Assembly: GCA_003165275.1 (NCBI GenBank)
Contig: PLSW01000042.1
Location: 6,320 to 62,452 of the forward strand
Length of the DNA: 56,133 bases
Source of the DNA: Caulobacteraceae bacterium
GTDB lineage: Bacteria; Pseudomonadota; Alphaproteobacteria; Caulobacterales; Caulobacteraceae
Reading direction: 5' to 3'
Position 1 is the stretch's first letter; each line of letters starts with the position of its first letter. Shown here in pieces: positions 1-8,281 of this stretch. A program made the position numbers and the translations under genes. The notes beneath the pieces are model-generated. The model made no database searches and was not told the DNA's origin. It saw only the letters and a list, made by a program, of their open reading frames with translations.

Positions 1-28
1 CGAAACTCTCGTCACCGAAAGTGCCGCT

Positions 29-673
29 TCACCACCGCAGCAGCCGCGGCCCCAGCAGCGCCCCGATCCCCGCGCAACCCGCCAGGCCCAGGGTGTACCA
101 GGTGGCCACGAACATCGCCGTGGTCTCCTGGCAGAAGAGGCCGTAGATCGTCGCCCCGATGCCGCCGGCGAGCAGGCCAGCGGCGGCGCCGGCGAGGGCC
201 AGGCGCGTCGGCGCCAGCGACCGCAGACCCCAGACGATGGCCGCGAAGGCCGGGGCGGAAATGGCCAGGATCCGCCATGGGCAGACCATGGCGCTGTGGC
301 CCATCCAGGCCGCGTGGCGATCGGCCGCCGGGGTCAGGGAGAAATCGATGGCGGCCAGGCCCGCAATCACCGCCACGGCCGCGACCAGCGCCATCCGCAC
401 CGGCCGCCGGGGCGCGCCGCCCGGCCTGGCCGCCTGGGCGGTCATGGCGAAGCCGGCGGCGGCGATCCAGAGGGTGTAGCCGGCCTTCATCCAGAAGGCG
501 GCGGTGCGCATGGCCGTGTGAAGGTCCGGCCGCAGTCCGAGCCAGGCCAGCAACAGCACCAGGGCGCCGGCGGCCGCCCATCCGCTGGCGATCGCCAGCC
601 GCCTGGGCACGCCCCCGCCCGGCGGCGGCCCCGCGTCCTTGGCCAACAGGTCGATCAGGTCATCGGTTTTCAT
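29..673 (-). CDS. nrsF: NrsF-like anti-sigma factor (DUF1109), partner of SigF
   Basis: 214-residue integral membrane protein with about six hydrophobic segments (near 27-47, 60-80, 93-111, 130-150, 155-177 and 190-210) and a short hydrophilic N-terminus that starts MKTDDL. This layout is that of DUF1109/NrsF, which in Caulobacter holds the ECF sigma factor SigF inactive at the inner membrane. The start codon overlaps the last 14 bp of the upstream sigma gene, which implies translational coupling and a matched dose of the two proteins. Conserved Cys residues (near 131 and 181) may sense metal or redox stress; this is inference from what is known of NrsF. No gene lies in the 28 bp between its stop and the window edge. 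Confidence 0.88.
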   Translation of the reverse strand: MKTDDLIDLLAKDAGPPPGGGVPRRLAIASGWAAAGALVLLLAWLGLRPDLHTAMRTAAFWMKAGYTLWIAAAGFAMTAQAARPGGAPRRPVRMALVAAVAVIAGLAAIDFSLTPAADRHAAWMGHSAMVCPWRILAISAPAFAAIVWGLRSLAPTRLALAGAAAGLLAGGIGATIYGLFCQETTAMFVATWYTLGLAGCAGIGALLGPRLLRW

Positions 674-1199
674 CGGCGACCCGCTTTGACAACATCTTCA
701 GCGCCCGGTGCACGCTGACCTTCACCGCCGTCACGGTCATGCCGGCCTTTGCCGCCGCCTCCTCCATGCTCAGGCCGGTGATGCGCACGTCCATCACCAG
801 CGACCGCTGACGGTCGGGCAGGGTCATGAGCAGCTTGTCGAGGTCGCGCCGCGCCGCCCCCGATTCGGCGGTCTCATCGCCGACCAGTTCGCCGGCGTCC
901 TCCAGGGGCACATGCCGGCGCACGCCCCGGCGGCGGAAATGGTCCATCAGCTTGTAGCGCGCCACCGCATAGGCCCAGGGGGAGAAGGGCTGGGCGGTGT
1001 CGTAGGTGTCGCGTCGCAGATGGATGGCCAAGAGGGTGTCCTGCACCAGATCTTCAAGGTCGGCGGCGTCGTCCCCCAGCCGGCGCCGGAAATAGCCGCG
1101 CAGAAGACCGGCGAGCGTGCGCAGCAACTCGCGATGCGCCGCGCCGTCGCCGGCCAGGCCTTGCAGCGTCAACGCCTTCAGCCGGGCCTCGTCCGTCAC
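660..1199 (-). CDS. sigF: ECF RNA polymerase sigma factor, SigF type
   Basis: 179 residues with sigma region 2 (about 22-90; DLEDLVQDTLLAIH and PFSPWAYAVARYKLMDHFRR) and region 4 (about 118-170; LPDRQRSLVMDVRITGLSMEEAA). It starts at GTG (1199) with an AAGGCGAGG stretch just upstream. It directs RNA polymerase to promoters with GTAACC and CG boxes, one of which lies 15 bp before its own start, so it is probably autoregulated. It overlaps nrsF downstream. In Caulobacter this sigma factor is linked to heavy-metal and oxidative stress; here that role is by homology. The nearby DUF1223, cytochrome b and molybdopterin genes are likely targets. Confidence 0.9.
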   Translation of the reverse strand: MTDEARLKALTLQGLAGDGAAHRELLRTLAGLLRGYFRRRLGDDAADLEDLVQDTLLAIHLRRDTYDTAQPFSPWAYAVARYKLMDHFRRRGVRRHVPLEDAGELVGDETAESGAARRDLDKLLMTLPDRQRSLVMDVRITGLSMEEAAAKAGMTVTAVKVSVHRALKMLSKRVADENR

Positions 1200-1213
1200 G
1201 CCTCGCCTTTTGG

Positions 1214-1242
1214 AATACGCGCGGGCCCCCGCCGCGGTTACA
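1214..1242 (-). promoter_or_regulatory. Predicted SigF autoregulatory promoter
   Basis: On the minus strand TGTAACC (1242-1236) is followed by exactly 16 bp and then CGTATT (1219-1214). This matches the GTAACC-N16-CGAA type pattern of SigF promoters except for T in place of A in the -10 box. The transcript would have a very short leader before the GTG at 1199. It is one of three such sites in the window. Confidence 0.65.
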
Positions 1243-1301
1243 TCGGGCCGGGCGGAAGGTCTCCGGTTATGGGCGGGGACGCAAGGGTGACCATCAGCTC
1301 C

Positions 1302-2093
1302 TCAGATCCCCGCGTACCACTCATAGCCGCGGTCTTCCCAGAAACCGCCCTTGCCGCCGGAGATCTTGTCCAGCCGGTCGACCAACTCGATGCCCATCAC
1401 GTACTTGGCCTGTTTGTAGCCGAGCTGGCGTTCGACCCGCAGTCGGATCGGGGCGCCGTGGCCGACGGACAGGGGCTGGCCGTTCATGGTGTGGGCGAGG
1501 ATGGTCTGGGGGTGGAAGGCGTCGAAAAGGTCGATGCTTTCGTAGTAGCGGCCCGTGCCGTCCAGGGAGGGCTCCAGGTCGTCGGCGCAGTGGAAGACGA
1601 CGTAGCGGGCGCCCCGCTGCAGGCCGGCCTTGGCCAGGATCGGCCCCAGCTGCGGGCCCGTCCACTGGGCGATGGCGCTCCAGCCCTCGACGCAGTCGTG
1701 GCGGGTGATCTGGCTGCGGGCGGGCAGGGCCTTGAGCTGGGCGAGGCTGATGGCCAGGGGGTGCTGGACGAGGCCGCTCACGGTCAGCTTCCAGTCCTTG
1801 AAGCCGCTGGCGAGCAGGGCGCTGTACTCGTCGCTGTCGGCGCTGGAGGAGCCGTTGACCTTGAAGTTGGCGGAGATGTCCTTGGCCGAGAACTCCCGGG
1901 CCAGGGGCTGGCCGGAGAGGATGAAGCGCTGGCTGGCCATGGTCAGGCCCTCGGCGGATCCCAGCAGCTTCAGCGCCGTCGGCGCCGTGGCCAGGCGGTT
2001 GCAGCCGCTGACCAGCAGGCCGCCCAGGGTGGCGGCGCCGCCGGCGATCAGCCCGCGGCGGGACAGGTTCGAGGTGGTCAAGAGCCGGCTCAT
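1302..2093 (-). CDS. Tat-exported molybdopterin-dependent oxidoreductase (SUOX/MsrP fold)
   Basis: 263 residues. The N-terminus carries a twin-arginine signal (SRRGLIAGGA, residues 11-20) followed by LVSGC ending at Cys31, a possible lipobox. The catalytic domain has RHDCVEGW (131-138), where Cys134 fits the molybdenum-ligating cysteine of the sulfite oxidase fold, and GHGAPIRLRV (221-230), typical of the family. It resembles MsrP/YedY-like periplasmic reductases. The partner is the membrane cytochrome b encoded just upstream, whose stop overlaps this ATG (ATGA), so the start at 2093 is well fixed. Likely role: reduction of an oxidised substrate such as methionine sulfoxide in the envelope, with electrons from the quinone pool; the substrate is inferred. 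Confidence 0.85.
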   Translation of the reverse strand: MSRLLTTSNLSRRGLIAGGAATLGGLLVSGCNRLATAPTALKLLGSAEGLTMASQRFILSGQPLAREFSAKDISANFKVNGSSSADSDEYSALLASGFKDWKLTVSGLVQHPLAISLAQLKALPARSQITRHDCVEGWSAIAQWTGPQLGPILAKAGLQRGARYVVFHCADDLEPSLDGTGRYYESIDLFDAFHPQTILAHTMNGQPLSVGHGAPIRLRVERQLGYKQAKYVMGIELVDRLDKISGGKGGFWEDRGYEWYAGI

Positions 2094-2950
2094 CCGTGGT
2101 CTCCCAGCTTGACCCTGTAGCGACCGGTGATCATCGAGCCGATCTCGTTGAACACCCCGGCGATGAACACCTCGACGACATGGACGATGATGAACAGCAC
2201 GATCAGGTTGGCGCAGATGAAGTGGATCGACCGCGCGGACTGGCGTCCGCCGAAGAGGGTCAACAGCCAGGGGGCGAAGGCGTCGAATCCCGGCGACATG
2301 GTCAGGCCGGTGAGCACCATCAGCGGCAGAATGATGAAGACGATGCTCAGATAGGCCAGCTTCTGCAGGGTGTTGTAGCGCTTGGCGGCCTCCCCGGTGG
2401 GATGCTTGAGCCGGATGTGGTCGAGGATGTCGCGCCAGAGGGCCCGGGGCGCCACCTCCCCGCGGCTCAGCGCCAAGTCGCGCTTGAAGTGGCCGTTGAC
2501 GGCGTTGGAGACCAGGTAGACCAGGCCGTTGATCGCGAAGATCCAGGCCATGAAAAAGTGCCAGCGTCGCCCGGTGGCCAGGTTGCGCTCCCCGGGCAGG
2601 GTCGCCCACCAGGGCAGGCCGCGGTTCTCGTGGACCGTCGCGCCGAAGAGGCCGGTGGTGTTGAACTTCAGGTCGCCGATCCGCGTCTCGCCGCGGAAGG
2701 TGTCCTCACCGGTGGGATAGGCCAGCATGGACAGGAAGGCGTGGTCGGACTCGTCGCCCTTCTGGCCCCAGTAGAGCCGGGGATGGGCGTTGAAGATCTG
2801 CAGCCCGCTCATCAGCAGCAGCAGGATGCAGACGACGTTGATCCAGTGAGTGATCCGCACCACGCGGGTGTGGCGATAGATCACCTCGTGATCGCCGCGG
2901 TCGGCCTGGGCCGGGGCGAGCATCGGTTCGGGAAGGGCGGCGTCGGTCAA
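2090..2950 (-). CDS. Cytochrome b561-family membrane subunit
   Basis: 286 residues, related to the thiosulfate reductase/formate dehydrogenase/Ni-hydrogenase cytochrome b group (PF01292-like). Membrane segments lie near 32-50, 130-150, 198-220 and 238-260. Candidate haem histidines are His35 (THWINVV), His131 (RWHFFMAW), His244 (IHFICAN) and His257 (IIVHVVE). A long periplasmic or cytosolic insertion (60-120) separates the first two helices. The gene is translationally coupled to the molybdopterin oxidoreductase downstream, so it most likely carries quinol electrons to that enzyme. It lies 101 bp after the DUF1223 gene; I found no SigF box in that gap, so read-through from the DUF1223 promoter is the simplest arrangement. 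Confidence 0.87.
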   Translation of the reverse strand: MTDAALPEPMLAPAQADRGDHEVIYRHTRVVRITHWINVVCILLLLMSGLQIFNAHPRLYWGQKGDESDHAFLSMLAYPTGEDTFRGETRIGDLKFNTTGLFGATVHENRGLPWWATLPGERNLATGRRWHFFMAWIFAINGLVYLVSNAVNGHFKRDLALSRGEVAPRALWRDILDHIRLKHPTGEAAKRYNTLQKLAYLSIVFIILPLMVLTGLTMSPGFDAFAPWLLTLFGGRQSARSIHFICANLIVLFIIVHVVEVFIAGVFNEIGSMITGRYRVKLGDHG

Positions 2951-3051
2951 GGCAACCTCGTCAATGGGCCGGGTCGAGCGGGGCCGTGTCGAACATCGAC
3001 GGCGAAGCTAACCACGGGGAGCGGGAACATGGAACCGTCGGCCAACATCGG

Positions 3052-3765
3052 TCACCCACGCGCGGCGGCAAGGATGGGGCCGGAGCCGGCGGTCTGCACC
3101 AGGATGGCGACCCGCCAGGCCTGGTCGGCGGCCGGCGGCAGGGCGAAACTGGCCGGTTGGCCGCGCCAGGTTCCCAGGCGCACCAGGGCGCGGACGATGT
3201 TCTTGTGCGGAAGGGTCTTGCCGCCGTTCTCGCCGCCGCGGATCGGCACGGCGATCGTGCGTGGATCGTAGCGCACCAGCCACACGTCCGCCGGCCTCGC
3301 GGGCGCCGCCGCGGCTCCGATCCGCACCGCATTGGCGCCGACGACGACCGAGGGTCCGGCGCCGGCGCGGGCGGCGTTGCGAATCAGCCCCCAGAGTTGG
3401 CCGCGGTCGACCCCGACGGTGTCGGCGCGGCCGTCGACCACCACCTGCGGCGTAAAGACGCTGGGGCGCCCCAGGGCGTGGGCGTAGTCCCACTGGCGGG
3501 CGGTGAACGCCGGCCGCGCGAAGGTGTCCTTCCAGCCGAGCTGGTCCCAGTAGGTGACCGAGAAGCTGAGGGCCAGGACGTCGGCGCGGTCGCTGAGGGC
3601 GGCGACATTGGCGTTGGCCGGGGGGCAGGAGGAACAGCCCTGGCTCTGGAAAAGCTCAATCACCACCGGGTGCGCCGCGTCGGCGGCGATGGCCCCGGAG
3701 GCGGCGGCGAACACGGCGACGAGGCCCGCGCCCATGGCGAAGACGGCGTTGAGGCGGCGGCCCAT
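3052..3765 (-). CDS. DUF1223 exported thioredoxin-like protein
   Basis: 237 residues. A signal peptide ends near AIAA (about residue 28). The mature part begins PVVIELFQSQGCSSCPPAN, with a CxxC pair at Cys44 and Cys47 as in DUF1223, a thioredoxin-fold family of mostly periplasmic proteins with unknown substrate. The RPSVFTPQVVVDGR segment is also typical. The gene is preceded by a very good SigF-type promoter and heads the run towards the cytochrome b and molybdopterin genes. A thiol-redox role in envelope stress is inferred from the CxxC and the context. Confidence 0.85.
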   Translation of the reverse strand: MGRRLNAVFAMGAGLVAVFAAASGAIAADAAHPVVIELFQSQGCSSCPPANANVAALSDRADVLALSFSVTYWDQLGWKDTFARPAFTARQWDYAHALGRPSVFTPQVVVDGRADTVGVDRGQLWGLIRNAARAGAGPSVVVGANAVRIGAAAAPARPADVWLVRYDPRTIAVPIRGGENGGKTLPHKNIVRALVRLGTWRGQPASFALPPAADQAWRVAILVQTAGSGPILAAARG

Positions 3766-3808
3766 GCTCTACTCCCATCGGGCGACGTCGGCGCCCTCTG
3801 CCCCCAGT

Positions 3809-3834
3809 TCGCCCGGTCGGGGCCCGAGGTTACC
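3809..3834 (-). promoter_or_regulatory. Predicted SigF promoter of the DUF1223 gene
   Basis: Minus strand: GTAACC (3834-3829), 16 bp, CGAA (3812-3809, within CGAACT). This is an exact match to the GTAACC-N16-CGAA pattern. It lies 44 bp upstream of the ATG at 3765, a normal promoter distance. Confidence 0.72.
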
Positions 3835-3946
3835 GCCAGGGCCGCATAAATTTGCGGGACCGGCAAGGTTGTGTGGTTAATCAGGTGGCAAGCCTGTTGG
3901 CGGCACGCTCCCGGGAAGCAAACCCCCGGCCCGGCGGCTATTCGGC

Positions 3947-5488
3947 ATGACCCAAGCTTCCACTGCCCGACGATTCCCCGACGCGCCGCCTGAGCCGCGT
4001 GCGCCCGAAGCCTGGCGGCCGGGCTTTCCCGTGCTGGACCAGTGGCTGGTCGACGGCGGCGACACCCGCCTGGACCTGGATCCGGCCAGCGGCCTGAACC
4101 GATACGGATGCGCGGCCCGGCCGGCGGCGGGGGACTATGATTTCTCCTCCTCCACCGCCTCGACCATCTCGCCCCTGGGCTGGGCCGCCGCCCAGGCCCT
4201 GGCCGAGCGCCTGGCGGAAACCGACAGCCGCATCTGGCGGCCGGTCACCTACGGCCGCGAGATGGACCGCATCCGCGGCGAGCTCCTCGCCCTCAACGGC
4301 CTGGAGGACATGGCCGGCCTGGATCTGGTCTTCGCCGCCTCCGGCACCGATGCGCACCTGCTGGTGGCCGACCTTGTCGGCGACGCCACGCGCCGGCCGC
4401 TCCTCTGCCTGGCCATCGAGCCGGAAGAGACCGGCTCCGGCGTGCCCGCGGCCTTGAACCGGCGCCACTTCAGCACCGTCACCGCCCTGGGCGAGCGGGT
4501 GGCCATGGGCGAGGCCGTCGGCGTTGGCGACGGCGGCTACGCCTCGATCGCCAGCCGCCGGCCCGACGGATCGCTGCGCCCCTCCGCCGACGTCGCCGCC
4601 GAGCTGGAGGCGATCATCGCCCGCGCCGACCAGGCGGGGCGGCGGGTGGTGCTGTCGGTGACCGACGTCTCCAAGACCGGCCTGATCGCGCCGGACCTGG
4701 AGACGGTGGTGGCCCTCTGCTGGCGCCATCCCGACATGCTGCAGGTGGTCATCGACGCCTGCCAGTTCCGCCTCACCCCCGAGAGCCTGCGAGCCTATCT
4801 GGAGCACGGCTTCATCGTCACCGTGACCGGCTCGAAATTCCTGTCCGGCCCCTGCTTTTCCGGCGCGGTCTTCGTGCCGGCCCGCCAGGCCAAGCGCCTG
4901 CGGGCCCGCCGGCTGTCCCCCGGCCTGTGCGCCTACGCCGCCGCCGCGGACTGGCCGACGGACTGGGCCGCCGGGGCGGATCTGGCGGACGCCGCCAACT
5001 ACGGCCTGCTGCTGCGCTGGGAAGCGGCCCTGGCGGAGCTGCGGGCCTTCCGCGCCCTGGACTCGGCCGAGGTCGAGGCCTTCGCGGGCCGGTTCGCCGC
5101 CGCGGTTGGTGATCGTATCGGCCAGTTGACCGCCCTGGAAGCGCTACCCCTGGGCGTCCTCGACCGCAGCGCCATCGCCGCGCCGTCGGGCTGGGACGCG
5201 CGACAGACCATCTTCCCCTTCCTCCTGCGCCCGGCAGGCCGGTATCTCGGCCGGGCGGAAACCGAGGCGGTCTACCGGGGTCTCGCTGGTGGCGAGGCCG
5301 CCGTGCGTCTCGGCCAGCCGGTCAGTTGCGGCGAGCGGGACGGCGTTCCGGTCAGCGCCCTGAGGCTTTGCAACAGCGCGCCCCTGATCGTTGAAGCCGT
5401 GGCCGGGGGAAACGCCTACGGCGTTATTGTCCGCGCCCTTGAGGCGCTGGATCAGGTCGCCGTCGCCGTCGCCGCCGCGCAGGGCTGA
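3947..5488 (+). CDS. Fold-type I PLP-dependent enzyme, class V aminotransferase-like, unknown substrate
   Basis: 513 residues. The large domain has the landmarks of class V aminotransferase/kynureninase/cysteine desulfurase relatives: SGTDAH (132-137) for phosphate binding, VVIDACQ (267-273) with Asp270 for the pyridine nitrogen, and TGSKFLSGP (295-303) with Lys297 as the likely Schiff-base lysine. The N-terminal 60 residues and the C-terminus (EAVAGGNAYGVIVRALEALD) are less familiar. At 513 residues it is longer than the usual 380-430, so it may be a distinct subfamily. It converges with the ATP-grasp gene (26 bp between stops) and shares the 181-bp upstream gap with the DUF1223 gene. It may act on an amino acid made or used by the neighbouring decarboxylase/ligase operon. 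Confidence 0.75.
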   Translation: MTQASTARRFPDAPPEPRAPEAWRPGFPVLDQWLVDGGDTRLDLDPASGLNRYGCAARPAAGDYDFSSSTASTISPLGWAAAQALAERLAETDSRIWRPVTYGREMDRIRGELLALNGLEDMAGLDLVFAASGTDAHLLVADLVGDATRRPLLCLAIEPEETGSGVPAALNRRHFSTVTALGERVAMGEAVGVGDGGYASIASRRPDGSLRPSADVAAELEAIIARADQAGRRVVLSVTDVSKTGLIAPDLETVVALCWRHPDMLQVVIDACQFRLTPESLRAYLEHGFIVTVTGSKFLSGPCFSGAVFVPARQAKRLRARRLSPGLCAYAAAADWPTDWAAGADLADAANYGLLLRWEAALAELRAFRALDSAEVEAFAGRFAAAVGDRIGQLTALEALPLGVLDRSAIAAPSGWDARQTIFPFLLRPAGRYLGRAETEAVYRGLAGGEAAVRLGQPVSCGERDGVPVSALRLCNSAPLIVEAVAGGNAYGVIVRALEALDQVAVAVAAAQG

Positions 5489-5514
5489 TCGGTGGCGTGC
5501 CCTAGACCGCCGAA

Positions 5515-6750
5515 TCAGCGCGCCGGCCGTCCAGCCGCCCGTTCCAGCAGCGCCAGGAACGCCGTGAACACCTTGCGCATCTGCGGCGGCTTGTAGGGAA
5601 ACAGCTCCGGCGAATCCATGGCGTGGACGATCATCGCCACGTCCGCCTCGAACAGCAGCAGCCGCCCGTCGCGGGTCTCGGCGCAGTCGATGGCGAAGTA
5701 GTCGAGGCCGATGCGCCGGTGCAGGTCCGCGAAGGCGGCCGCGTGGCGGCGGGCGAAATCGGCGTCGAAGCCGGCCATGAACCGGGCCTCCTCGGCCCGG
5801 TTGTCGGCGTTGTCGAGCATCTCGGCGTTCAGGTAGTGCACCATCCACCGCGGCGAGACGGCCAGGTGGCAGACAAAGGGAACCCCGTCGACCAGGGCGA
5901 TCCGCTGCTTGCGGAACAGGCCGTCGTCATTGGCGTAGTCGATGAACGGCGAGACGTAGAACCGGTCCGCCAGCTGGGCCGCGACATAGGCGGCGAGGTC
6001 GGCGGGGGAGACGAGCTTCTCCAGCCCGGTTCCGGCATGGGAGCCGATGGGGCGGGCGATGACCGGGAAGTCGTCGCCGCCCGTGGCCTCGAGGAGGGTG
6101 GTCTCGCCGCGGCCGATCCGGGTCAGGCAGTCGCGGTCGAGGCGGTGGGCGGCGGGGGCCAGGATGTCGGGGGCGCCGGCGAGGAGGGCGCAGACGCCGT
6201 CGCGGGTCAGCTCCGCGATCCGCAAGGGGTTGGCGTTCAGCAGCGGCCGCGGCCAGGCGCCCAGGCGACCCGCGAGCCCCGCCAGGATCGGCCGGTTGGC
6301 CTCCGATTCGCCCACGGCCAGGAAGGCGACGTCATGGTCCGGGACCGCATCCGGCAATTCGCCGTTCGGCCCGGCATAGACGTTGATCAGCGTCGCGCCG
6401 GAGCCCTCGAGGAGGAAGTCGAGGGGGGTGTTGGCCATGGTGTCGCCGGGCGCCATGATCGCCAGCACCCGCAGCCCGCCCGCGGCGCCGGCCCGCTGGT
6501 AGATCGCCCGCTGGCCTAGGGCCTGGGCCTGGATGGCCAGGCCGTTGGCGCGATCGCCGCTGAGCAGCAGCAGGGTGGCGATGTCCATCAGCCCGGCGGC
6601 GTCGTCCGGCTGCTCGCCCACCCGCTCAAGCAGCGCGGCGAACAGGGGCTGCAGGTCGCCGCCGTGGAAGGCGAGGCGGCTGAGGGCGGCCAAGCCGATG
6701 CAGTCCCCCGGCGCTGTCGTCGCCAGCAGGGCGAGCCCCGGATCGGTCAT
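5515..6750 (-). CDS. ATP-grasp ligase-like protein with N-terminal TPR-like region
   Basis: 411 residues. Residues 1-95 are helical and TPR-like (LLERVGEQPDDAAGLMDIATLLLLSGDRANGLAIQAQALGQ). Residues 95-205 form a Rossmann-like preATP-grasp part (RVLAIMAPGDTMANTPLDFL). From about 205 on there is an ATP-grasp core: FPVIARPIGSHAGTG (228-242), FYVSPFIDY, and DCAETRDGRLLLFEADV near the C-terminus, with acidic residues suited to bind Mg-ATP. Such proteins join a carboxylate to an amine or thiol. The ATG at 6750 overlaps the decarboxylase stop (ATGA), so the two are coupled, which makes an amine from that enzyme a plausible substrate. The product is unknown. Confidence 0.78.
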   Translation of the reverse strand: MTDPGLALLATTAPGDCIGLAALSRLAFHGGDLQPLFAALLERVGEQPDDAAGLMDIATLLLLSGDRANGLAIQAQALGQRAIYQRAGAAGGLRVLAIMAPGDTMANTPLDFLLEGSGATLINVYAGPNGELPDAVPDHDVAFLAVGESEANRPILAGLAGRLGAWPRPLLNANPLRIAELTRDGVCALLAGAPDILAPAAHRLDRDCLTRIGRGETTLLEATGGDDFPVIARPIGSHAGTGLEKLVSPADLAAYVAAQLADRFYVSPFIDYANDDGLFRKQRIALVDGVPFVCHLAVSPRWMVHYLNAEMLDNADNRAEEARFMAGFDADFARRHAAAFADLHRRIGLDYFAIDCAETRDGRLLLFEADVAMIVHAMDSPELFPYKPPQMRKVFTAFLALLERAAGRPAR

Positions 6751-8201
6751 GCGCGGGCCCCTGACAGTTCGTCGCCAAGGCTGATCGCCTCGCGCACCAG
6801 GGCCTCGATGTCCCGGGTCTCGGTGCGGTGGTTGAAGATGGCCGCCCGGATCGCCGCCTGGCCGTCGATCCGGGTCAGAGAGGGGGCGACGACGCCGTTT
6901 TCGTGCATCCGCGCGACGATGGCATGGGTGAGGGCGTCGACGTCCGCGTCCTTGTCCTCGGGCTGGTAGCGGAAACAGACGATGTTCAGTTGGGCCGGCG
7001 CCAGCAGCGCCAGCTGGTTGGAGGCGCGCACCTTCGCCTCCAGGTCCCGCGCCAGGGCGCAGGTGTGTTCGATCATGGCGCCGATGGCGTCCGCGCCGAG
7101 GACCTTGAAGGTGAACCAGGTCTTCAGGGCGCGAAAGCCGCGCGAAAGGTCCGGCCCGTCGTCGCAGGGCCACCAGCCGCCGGCGGCCAAGCCCCGGGTC
7201 TCGCGCTGCAGATAGGCCGCGGCGGTGGCGAAGGTGGCGCGCTGGGCCGCCCCGTCACGCACCATGACGAAGCCGGCGTCATAGGGAACCTGCGCCCATT
7301 TGTGGAAGTCGAGAGCGATGGAATCGGCCCGCTCCAGCCCCTTAAGCCGCGGCGCGATGGCGGGCGCCAGCATGCCCATGGCCCCGAAGGCGCCGTCCAC
7401 GTGCAGCCACAGACCCTCGGTGTCGGCGAGATCGGCCAGGGCGGCGAGGTCGTCGATGGCGCCCACGTCCACCGTCCCCGCCGAACCGACCAGCAGGAAT
7501 GGGGTGAAGCCGGTGGCGCGGTCCGCGGCGATGGCCGCGGCGAGGGCTCCGAGGTCGATGCGCCGGTCCGCGTCCACCCCGATCAGCCGTAGGGCGTCGC
7601 TGCCCAGGCCCGCCATCTCCATGGCCCGGGTCACGCAGGAATGGGCGCCGGTGGAGGCGTAGGCGGTCAGCCGCCGGCCGTCGGCGGCGAGGCCGGTGCG
7701 GCGGACGGCCGGGGTCAGGGCCTGGTTGCGGGCGACCAGGACGCCGATGAAGTTGGCCATGGAAGCGCCGGTGACGAACAGCCCGCCGGCGGTCTCTGGA
7801 AAGCCGAACATCTGGCGGGCCCAGCCGGCCACCTCGGCCTCGATGGCGATGGGCATATGGTTGCGGCCGCCGAGGTTGGCGTTGAGCCCCCCCGCCAACA
7901 TCTCCGCCAGCATGCCCACGGGGGTCCCGCCGCCCTGCACCCAGCCCATGAAGCCTGGGTGCAGATTGGCGCCCGGATAGGCGGCGACGTCATCGAGGAA
8001 GAGGCGGTGCGCTTCGGCCAGGTCCATGGGCCCGGTGGGGAGCGGGGTGTGGTGGCGGTCGCGCACTTCCTGCGGGATCGGCGTCCAGGCCGGCCGCTCG
8101 CGCAGGGTCTGCAGATAGTCGACCATGTCGTCGAGCATGCGGTGGCCCTGGGCGCGCAGGGCGTCCCAGTCGTCCGGATCAAGGCTGGCGTTGCGGCCCA
8201 A
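6747..8201 (-). CDS. Group II pyridoxal-dependent amino acid decarboxylase
   Basis: 484 residues when started at TTG 8201, which has CGGGAG about 6 nt upstream; no ATG or GTG is available nearby. Landmarks of the aromatic-amino-acid/glutamate decarboxylase family: NLHPGFMGW (79-87), TGASMANFIG (144-153), His187 in TGAHSCV, HVDGAFG (267-273, Asp269) and DFHKWAQVPYD (298-308), where Lys301 binds PLP. It should convert an L-amino acid to an amine in the cytosol; the sequence does not tell which one, though the form is closer to aromatic-acid than to bacterial GadB decarboxylases. It is the middle gene of MFS, decarboxylase, ATP-grasp. Confidence 0.88.
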   Translation of the reverse strand: MGRNASLDPDDWDALRAQGHRMLDDMVDYLQTLRERPAWTPIPQEVRDRHHTPLPTGPMDLAEAHRLFLDDVAAYPGANLHPGFMGWVQGGGTPVGMLAEMLAGGLNANLGGRNHMPIAIEAEVAGWARQMFGFPETAGGLFVTGASMANFIGVLVARNQALTPAVRRTGLAADGRRLTAYASTGAHSCVTRAMEMAGLGSDALRLIGVDADRRIDLGALAAAIAADRATGFTPFLLVGSAGTVDVGAIDDLAALADLADTEGLWLHVDGAFGAMGMLAPAIAPRLKGLERADSIALDFHKWAQVPYDAGFVMVRDGAAQRATFATAAAYLQRETRGLAAGGWWPCDDGPDLSRGFRALKTWFTFKVLGADAIGAMIEHTCALARDLEAKVRASNQLALLAPAQLNIVCFRYQPEDKDADVDALTHAIVARMHENGVVAPSLTRIDGQAAIRAAIFNHRTETRDIEALVREAISLGDELSGARA

Positions 8202-8281
8202 GCGGGGCTCCCGATGACGGTCCTGGCCGGGTGGTGCGATGATCCGGCCGCCTTGGCAAGCGGGGACGGCGCGCCGCGCCC

